DNA of 18,879 nucleotides from M55B157 sp965657825 (GTDB taxonomy: Bacteria; Actinomycetota; Actinomycetes; S36-B12): positions 1 to 18,879 of the forward strand of contig CBFHQG010000037.1 of the NCBI GenBank assembly GCA_965657825.1. The letters run 5' to 3'. Numbering within the stretch: position 1 is the stretch's first letter; the number at the start of each line of letters is the position of its first letter. The notes below the pieces were generated by a model. That model did not search any database. It was not told the origin of the DNA and saw only the letters and a list, made by a program, of their open reading frames with translations. The translations under genes were made by a program, and so were the position numbers. Shown here piece after piece: positions 14,000 to 18,879 of this stretch.

Positions 14000-15067
14000 A
14001 TGACCACCCCGCCAGCGCCATCAGCGTTCCCCGCGCTCGATCTGGTGCCCAAGACCGATGAGCCGCAGAAGGCCAAGGACTTCAAGTCCGACCAGGAGGT
14101 CCGCTGGTGCCCCGGCTGCGGTGACTACGCGATCCTGGCAGCGGTTCAAGGATTCCTCCCCGAGCTCGGCCTGCGTCGGGAGAACATCGTTTTCGTCTCG
14201 GGTATCGGCTGCTCATCGCGGTTCCCCTACTACATGAACACCTACGGCCTGCACTCGATCCACGGTCGCGCGCCTGCGATCGCCACCGGGCTCGCGGTGT
14301 CTCGGCCGGACCTGTCGGTGTGGGTCATCACCGGTGACGGTGATGCGCTGTCTATCGGCGGTAACCACCTGATCCATGCCCTACGCCGTAATGTGAACCT
14401 GAAGATCCTGTTGTTCAACAACCGCATCTACGGCCTGACCAAGGGCCAGTACTCCCCCACCTCGGAGACCGGCAAGATCACCAAGTCCACACCGATGGGC
14501 TCCCTGGACTACTCCTTCAACCCGGTATCGGTGGCGCTCGGTGCCGAGGCGACATTCGTCGCCCGCACCATCGACTCCGATCGCGCCCACCTCACCTCGG
14601 TCCTGCGGGCAGCGGCAGCACATGAGGGCACCGCACTGGTCGAGATCTACCAGAACTGCAACATCTTCAACGACAACGCCTGGGAACCGTTGAAAGACGG
14701 TGACACCCGCGACAACATGCTCATCCGCCTAGAACATGGCGAACCGATCCGATTCGGCACCGACGGGGAACGTGTGGTGATCCGACAAGACGATGGGCAT
14801 GTTGCGGTCGTCGGCGCCGACGAGGTCGACGAGTCATTGATCCTGCGTCACGACGCCCATGCCGACGATCCAGGACTCGCCTTCGCCCTGTCCCGCCTTT
14901 CTGACCCGCACACCCTCGCCGATACCCCGATCGGGGTCTTCCGAGATGTCTCCCGTTCGTCGTACGACCGACTCGCCCGCGAGCAGGTCGCCGCCGCCCG
15001 CGCGGCGAAGGGACCCGGAGACCTCTCCACACTTCTCGCCGGGTCCGACACCTGGACCGTATCCTGA
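14000..15067 (+). CDS. korB: 2-oxoacid:ferredoxin oxidoreductase, beta subunit (2-oxoglutarate type)
   Basis: Binds thiamine diphosphate and the [4Fe-4S] cluster of the KorAB enzyme. The 355-residue product has RWCPGCGDYAIL (C37, C40), GIGCSSRFPYYM (C71) and EIYQNCNIFND (C220). The spacing of these four cysteines matches that of the cluster ligands in characterised archaeal two-subunit enzymes, where they lie at about 12, 15, 46 and 197. The TPP motif is GDGDALSIGGNH (112-123) ending at NNRIYGLTKGQYSPTS. The N-terminal 25 residues are extra. A GAGGGAG site precedes the ATG at 14000 by about 8 nt. It is the second gene of korAB and is followed by rarD. The enzyme is soluble, needs a ferredoxin partner, and is oxygen-tolerant in actinobacteria studied so far. 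Confidence 0.94.
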   Translation: MTTPPAPSAFPALDLVPKTDEPQKAKDFKSDQEVRWCPGCGDYAILAAVQGFLPELGLRRENIVFVSGIGCSSRFPYYMNTYGLHSIHGRAPAIATGLAVSRPDLSVWVITGDGDALSIGGNHLIHALRRNVNLKILLFNNRIYGLTKGQYSPTSETGKITKSTPMGSLDYSFNPVSVALGAEATFVARTIDSDRAHLTSVLRAAAAHEGTALVEIYQNCNIFNDNAWEPLKDGDTRDNMLIRLEHGEPIRFGTDGERVVIRQDDGHVAVVGADEVDESLILRHDAHADDPGLAFALSRLSDPHTLADTPIGVFRDVSRSSYDRLAREQVAAARAAKGPGDLSTLLAGSDTWTVS

Positions 15068-15999
15068 GGACTCCCACCGAACCCCGCTCCAACCTCTGGC
15101 GCGGCCTGGGGTTCGCCGGCATCGCCTACGGCCTGTGGGGTGCGACCCCCCTGTACTTCGCCCTGTTGGATTCGGTCTCACCCATCGAGATCGTCGCCCA
15201 TCGGGTGATCTGGTCACTGGTGTTCCTCCTGGCCATCATCGCGGTGACGCGAGGTTGGTCGAGTGTGATCACGGTCTTCCGTTCTCGACGCTCCCTCATC
15301 CTGCTCGCACTCGCCTCGATCGCCATCACCGTGAACTGGACCACGTTCATCTACGCCATCAGCACAGATCAGGTCGTCGAGTCATCCCTTGGTTATTTCA
15401 TAAACCCGCTGGTGTCCGTGACTCTCGGAGTCCTCGTCCTAAGAGAGCGACTACGGGGGCTGCAGTGGGGTGCCGTGGGCTTTGCGGTCGCCGGGGTGAT
15501 CCTCATCGGTCTCGGCGCTGGCGCTGCCCCCATCATCGGCATCGTCCTCGCCCTGTCCTTTGGCAGCTACGGCCTGGTGAAGAAGTTGGCCGGTGTGGAT
15601 GCCGTGCCCAGCTTGACCATCGAGACAGCCATGCTCTTTCCGTTGGCCATCGGGGTTCTTGCTTTCGCCGAGGTGACCGGTCAGGCGGCCTTCATCGTCG
15701 ACGGGCTGGGGATCTCGGTGATGCTGATCCTGCTCGGTCCGCTGACCGCCATTCCGCTGCTGGGGTACGTTGCCGCGGCCAATCGCCTCGCGCTGAGCAC
15801 TCTGGGAATCGCCCAATACCTCACCCCCACCGTGCTGTTCATCTTCGGCATCACCCTCTTCAACGAATCGGTCAGCATCGTGGAATGGTGGGGCTTCGGG
15901 CTCATCTGGTTCGCACTCGCCGTGTTCACCATCGACATGGTCCGCCACTCCCGTCAACCCTCACCCCTCGATGCACTCGAGGTTGCTGAACCCACCTGA
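15064..15999 (+). CDS. rarD: RarD/EamA family permease, start codon uncertain
   Basis: Inner-membrane drug/metabolite transporter superfamily protein of about ten membrane helices; the substrate is unknown. The recognisable frame includes LYFALLDSVSPIEIVAHRVIWS, the RarD signature, WTTFIYAISTDQVVESSLGYFINPLVSV, and a second EamA repeat ending YLTPTVLFIFGITLFNESVS. Homology clearly begins before the first canonical start (TTG at 15166): the preceding codons give NLWRGLGFAGIAYGLWGATP, the first membrane helix. No ATG, GTG or TTG lies between 15064 and 15163. A CTG at 15064 overlaps the korB stop as CTGA and gives a 311-residue protein, near the E. coli length of 296. Start confidence is low; function family confidence is high. 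Confidence 0.82.
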   Translation: MRTPTEPRSNLWRGLGFAGIAYGLWGATPLYFALLDSVSPIEIVAHRVIWSLVFLLAIIAVTRGWSSVITVFRSRRSLILLALASIAITVNWTTFIYAISTDQVVESSLGYFINPLVSVTLGVLVLRERLRGLQWGAVGFAVAGVILIGLGAGAAPIIGIVLALSFGSYGLVKKLAGVDAVPSLTIETAMLFPLAIGVLAFAEVTGQAAFIVDGLGISVMLILLGPLTAIPLLGYVAAANRLALSTLGIAQYLTPTVLFIFGITLFNESVSIVEWWGFGLIWFALAVFTIDMVRHSRQPSPLDALEVAEPT

Positions 16000-16038
16000 C
16001 CTGCACCATGCCGCTCAACACGGTCCGTCAGACTCTCC

Positions 16039-16044
16039 TAGGCT
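16039..16044 (+). promoter_or_regulatory. Proposed -10 box of the second acyl-CoA dehydrogenase
   Basis: TAGGCT is followed by exactly 7 nt and then the ATG at 16052; a TCAACA 18 nt before it is a weak -35. There is no ribosome binding site, so a leaderless transcript is likely. Confidence 0.5.
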
Positions 16045-16051
16045 GAGCGTC

Positions 16052-17233
16052 ATGCCATTCGATGCATGGGCGACTCCCCAGCGCAATGACCTGCGTGATC
16101 TCGTCACTGACTTCACCACCCGCGAGATCGTGCCGTACCTGCCCGAGTGGGAACGCGCTGGCTGCCTCCCCCGGGAACTTCATCGCCAGGCGGCAAAGCT
16201 CGGCCTGCTCGGCCTGGGCTTCCCCGAGGCACTCGGAGGCAGCGGTGGTGACTTCCTCGACGTCGTGGTGATGACAGAGGCGATGCTGCAGTCCGGTGCG
16301 AGCGGCGGACTCATCTCAGCCCTGTTCACCCACGGCATCTCGCTGCCCCACGTGATCGATGAGCATGATCGTCGCATCGCATCGGGTGACATCGAGGGTG
16401 CCGGCTACCTCGCTGAAACTGTCATCAGACCTGTCCTCTCCGGCGAGATGATCTGCTCGCTCGCCGTCACCGAGCCCGACGGCGGTTCCGATGTTGCCCG
16501 GCTGCGCACCATCGCCGAACCCAGCGGGAGTGGGTGGGCGGTGTCGGGAGCCAAGACCTTCATCACCTCCGGAGTCCGTGCAGATCGGGTCGTCACCGCG
16601 GTGCGTACACCACAGACCGGTGAGGGAGCGGCCGGAATCACGCTGATGATCCTCGATCCGAGCGCGGACGGCTATGCCCCCCCACGAGCGCTGGAGAAGA
16701 TGGGCTGGTGGTGTTCGGACACCGCAGAGCTTGCCTTCACCGATGTTGCTGTAGCTGATCGGGATGTCCTCGGGCTCGGCCAGGGGTTCTCCTCACTCGC
16801 CCGACATTTCGTCTCCGAGCGCCTCTCCATCGCCGTCACCGCTTACGCGACCGCTCAACGCAGCCTCGACCTCGCTGTGGCGTGGGCCCGCGATCGTGAG
16901 ACCTTCGGACGTCCGCTCATCACTCGTCAGACGATCCGCCACCAGCTGGTCGATATGTACCGACGTACCGATGTCGCTCGCACCTATACGAGAGCGAGCG
17001 CCGAGCGACATGTCGCCGGGGAGAACCTCATCGTGGCGGCCGCACTCGCCAAGCAGACCGCGGTTGAGGCAGCCGAGTACGTCGTCGATCGGGCAGTGCA
17101 GATCCATGGCGGAATGGGGTACATGCGTGAGATGGAGATCGAGCGGCACTACCGGGACGTCCGAGTCCTCGGGATCGGTGGCGGCGCCACGGAGGTCATG
17201 ACCGACCTCGCCGCTCGCCTCCTCGGCTACTAA
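16052..17233 (+). CDS. Acyl-CoA dehydrogenase (long-chain/isovaleryl-CoA type catalytic layout)
   Basis: FAD-dependent acyl-CoA dehydrogenase of 393 residues. It shows LGLLGLGFPEALGGSGGDFLD, the flavin motif SLAVTEPDGGSDVARL (136-151), VSGAKTFITSG and, in the C-terminal domain, RETFGRPLITRQTIRHQLVDM and AVQIHGGMGYMREMEIERHYRDVR. At the medium-chain catalytic position it has GIGGGATEVM with no Glu. Instead FVSERLSIAV places E256 on the helix that carries the base in isovaleryl-CoA and long-chain enzymes, so that layout is inferred. The open frame extends to 15971 inside rarD, but MPFDAWATPQRNDLRD at 16052 is the sensible start. The exact acyl substrate is unknown. Confidence 0.9.
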   Translation: MPFDAWATPQRNDLRDLVTDFTTREIVPYLPEWERAGCLPRELHRQAAKLGLLGLGFPEALGGSGGDFLDVVVMTEAMLQSGASGGLISALFTHGISLPHVIDEHDRRIASGDIEGAGYLAETVIRPVLSGEMICSLAVTEPDGGSDVARLRTIAEPSGSGWAVSGAKTFITSGVRADRVVTAVRTPQTGEGAAGITLMILDPSADGYAPPRALEKMGWWCSDTAELAFTDVAVADRDVLGLGQGFSSLARHFVSERLSIAVTAYATAQRSLDLAVAWARDRETFGRPLITRQTIRHQLVDMYRRTDVARTYTRASAERHVAGENLIVAAALAKQTAVEAAEYVVDRAVQIHGGMGYMREMEIERHYRDVRVLGIGGGATEVMTDLAARLLGY

Positions 17234-17249
17234 CTCCTCCCCCCCATAG

Positions 17250-17312
17250 CGTCTGAGTCACGGTTGTGGTCGTTAACTCCCCCGGCTAACGACCACAACC
17301 GTTACTCAGACG
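17250..17312. repeat. Long palindromic intergenic element, copy 2
   Basis: Arms 17250-17275 and 17287-17312 are inverted copies with one mismatch in 26, separated by an 11 nt loop (ACTCCCCCGGC). The outer ends read CGTCTGAGT...ACTCAGACG. It lies between the stop codons of the plus-strand acyl-CoA dehydrogenase (17233) and the minus-strand polyprenyl synthase (17325), so it serves the same convergent position as copy 1 at 4906-4981. As RNA it would form a very stable 26 bp hairpin on either strand, without a U-tract. Confidence 0.92.
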
Positions 17313-17324
17313 TAACGGACGGGG

Positions 17325-18314
17325 TCAGCCGGTCCGGTTGACGACGTAGTCGCACAGGGCCGACAGCGCAGAGGTGGCGGGGCCCGGTGGGAGGAGCGTG
17401 AGTTCATCACGTGCTCGATCAGCCCATGCGCGCGCTTCGGCTCGAGCCTCAGCAACCGCCGGATGGGCCCGCAGCCGCGCCAGGATCTCGGCGTGCTCAA
17501 CGTCGTCGTCGATCGGGCGCGTCAAGGCTTCCGCGAGCATCGGATCATCGTCATCGCGTAGCGCCATGAGTGCCGCCAGTGTGGGAATGCCTTCCCGCAG
17601 ATCCGTTCCCGGAGTCTTCCCAGACTGCTCGGTGTCACTGGTGATGTCGACCAGATCATCCGCGAGCTGGAACGCCACCCCGATCGCCTCGCCGAATCGG
17701 GTCAGAGTCTCGACCGTCTCGGTCGGCGCACCCGACAGCATCCCTCCGAAACGACAGGAGGTTGCGATCAGCGAGCCGGTCTTGTCCGCGAGCACCCGCA
17801 GGTGATGGCGCACCGGATCATCACCGTCGGCAGGCCCTACCGTCTCGCGGATCTGACCGGTGCACAGGCGCTCGAAGGTACGAGCCTGGATGCGCACCGC
17901 CTCAGGTCCCAGATCGGCCAGGATGTCCGATGCCCGGGCGAACAGGAAGTCGCCGGTCAGGATGGCGACCGTGTTGTCCCAGCGAGCGTTCGCAGAGCGC
18001 GCCCCGCGGCGAAGGTCCGCCTCGTCCATGACGTCGTCGTGGTAGAGCGTCGCCAGGTGGGTGAGTTCCACGACGACCGCGGCAGGCACGACTCCTGGTG
18101 CTTCCGGGTCCCCGTAGCGGGCGGCGAGGAGGACCAGCAGCGGTCGGAATCTCTTGCCTCCGGCATCGACGAGGTGGCGCGAGGCCTCCGTGACGAACGG
18201 GTAGTCACTGCGCACCGCATCACGCAGGTATTTCTCGACCTGCTCCATACCCCGATCGAGTTCGTCGACCAGGGTTGGGTCGGCTCCCAGGCTGGACAAA
18301 TTGGCGTAGTTCAC
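17325..18314 (-). CDS. Long-chain all-trans polyprenyl diphosphate synthase
   Basis: Adds isopentenyl units to an allylic diphosphate to make the isoprenoid side chain, presumably for menaquinone. The 329-residue protein has GGKRFRPLL (52-60), the first aspartate-rich motif DDVMD (93-97) followed by RRG, GDFLFARA, and the second motif DDLVD (219-223) preceded by FQLA. The residue five before the first motif is a small Ala (A88), the pattern of enzymes making long products (about C35-C50); the exact length cannot be read. The start is GTG at 18314 with AAGGGA about 8 nt upstream. It lies 36 nt after nuoN on the same strand, so electron carrier synthesis is probably co-transcribed with complex I. 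The symbols ispB, hepT or grcC are all used for such genes. Confidence 0.92.
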   Translation of the reverse strand: MNYANLSSLGADPTLVDELDRGMEQVEKYLRDAVRSDYPFVTEASRHLVDAGGKRFRPLLVLLAARYGDPEAPGVVPAAVVVELTHLATLYHDDVMDEADLRRGARSANARWDNTVAILTGDFLFARASDILADLGPEAVRIQARTFERLCTGQIRETVGPADGDDPVRHHLRVLADKTGSLIATSCRFGGMLSGAPTETVETLTRFGEAIGVAFQLADDLVDITSDTEQSGKTPGTDLREGIPTLAALMALRDDDDPMLAEALTRPIDDDVEHAEILARLRAHPAVAEARAEARAWADRARDELTLLPPGPATSALSALCDYVVNRTG

Positions 18315-18350
18315 CTGGGTATCCCTTCTCGTCCCCGTCTGACGACGGTA

Positions 18351-18879
18351 CTACCGAAGGAAGACATCGGCGCGCTCGACGAGATCGAGCACCGGTTGGG
18401 GCAGCACCCCGAGAACCACGGTCACCGCTGCAGTGACGGAGATCGCCAGGGTGGTGAACACCGAGGGCACCGCGATCACCGGAGCGTCATCGCCCGGCTC
18501 GGTGAAGTACATCAGCACGATCACCCGAATGTAGAAGAACGCCGCAATGATGCTGGCGACGACACCGACGATGACCAGCGGTGTGGCATCGCCAATGATG
18601 GCAGCTTCAAAAACGGTGAACTTACCGATGAACCCGCTCGTCAGAGGGATGCCGGCGAAGGACAGCATGAACAGGGCGAGCGCCCCGGCAAGGAGTGGCG
18701 AACGTTTGCCCAGACCCGCCCACTTCGACAGGTGGGTCGCCTCACCACCACTGCGCTCACGCACCAGGCTGATCACGCCGAATGCTCCGAGTGTCGCGAA
18801 CCCGTAGGCGGCGAGGTAGAACATGACTGCTGCCACACCTTCGGGGTTCGTCGCGATCACCCCGACGAGGATGAAGCCG
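18351..18879 (-). CDS. nuoN: NADH-quinone oxidoreductase subunit N, C-terminal part only
   Basis: Antiporter-like membrane subunit of complex I that takes part in proton translocation. The visible 176 residues (the frame is open to the window edge) begin GFILVGVIATNPEGVAAVMFYLAAYGFATLGAFGVI and contain the conserved FMLSFAGIPLTSGFIGKF segment, with about five hydrophobic helices and a final PVLDLVERADVFLR. The AAFFYIRVIVLMYF helix matches the terminal part of NuoN. As nuoN is normally the last gene of the nuo operon, the remaining subunits should lie beyond the right edge. A TAG stop is at 18353-18351. Confidence 0.93.
   Translation of the reverse strand, partial: GFILVGVIATNPEGVAAVMFYLAAYGFATLGAFGVISLVRERSGGEATHLSKWAGLGKRSPLLAGALALFMLSFAGIPLTSGFIGKFTVFEAAIIGDATPLVIVGVVASIIAAFFYIRVIVLMYFTEPGDDAPVIAVPSVFTTLAISVTAAVTVVLGVLPQPVLDLVERADVFLR

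Noticed and set aside
14859..15989. Open frame of 376 codons on the plus strand across korB and rarD
   Set aside because: Pro/Arg/His-rich out-of-frame shadow; both real genes in the region are well supported by motifs.
17250..17312. Classical Rho-independent terminator
   Set aside because: The hairpin is long and stable but no T-tract follows on either strand; kept as a palindromic element with possible terminator role only.

Overview
High-GC Actinomycetota chromosome, probably order Propionibacteriales or a close relative. This is inferred from base composition, the tRNA-Thr / tRNA-Met / rpmG / two MaoC / murB ... tRNA-Trp / secE / nusG / rplK / rplA / rplJ gene order, and the korAB, rarD, polyprenyl synthase and nuoN neighbourhood. 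I see no mobile elements, CRISPR arrays or phage genes; this is mostly core chromosome.

Region 1 (1-3483, minus strand) is the translation/secretion cluster read right to left: tRNA-Trp, secE, nusG, rplK, rplA and the start of rplJ. nusG carries a +1 frameshift at a run of seven G, and its protein has a long acidic Glu/Ala/Val repeat before the NGN domain. rplJ has its own promoter and a recognisable L10 leader RNA. The rplK-rplA gap contains a 17-20 bp tandem repeat.

Region 2 (3679-7502) has a class I aminotransferase on the plus strand, then, on the minus strand, tRNA-Thr, tRNA-Met, rpmG, hadA-like, hadB-like and murB. A 16 bp tandem repeat lies between tRNA-Met and rpmG. Region 3 (7503-9920) has a short-chain dehydrogenase on the plus strand, preceded by a two-site operator-like palindrome, an ACAD10/11-type acyl-CoA dehydrogenase on the minus strand, and tRNA-Tyr.

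Region 4 (10024-15999) is the most interesting. After yajQ comes a minus-strand trio of complex I-like subunits (NuoB-, NuoC- and NuoI-like, all iron-sulfur ligands intact) with no NuoD, NuoH or antiporter subunits. It is divergent from korA-korB, which encode a 2-oxoacid:ferredoxin oxidoreductase of the 2-oxoglutarate type. Both sides start from -10-like boxes placed exactly 7 nt before the start codon (leaderless style). This looks like a KorAB-linked ferredoxin electron outlet. A RarD-type permease with no canonical start codon follows korB.

Region 5 (16039-18879) has a second acyl-CoA dehydrogenase, then on the minus strand a long-chain polyprenyl diphosphate synthase (likely menaquinone side chain) and the C-terminal end of nuoN, so a conventional complex I operon probably lies just outside the window.

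A long palindromic element occurs twice (4906-4981 and 17250-17312), both times between convergent genes.
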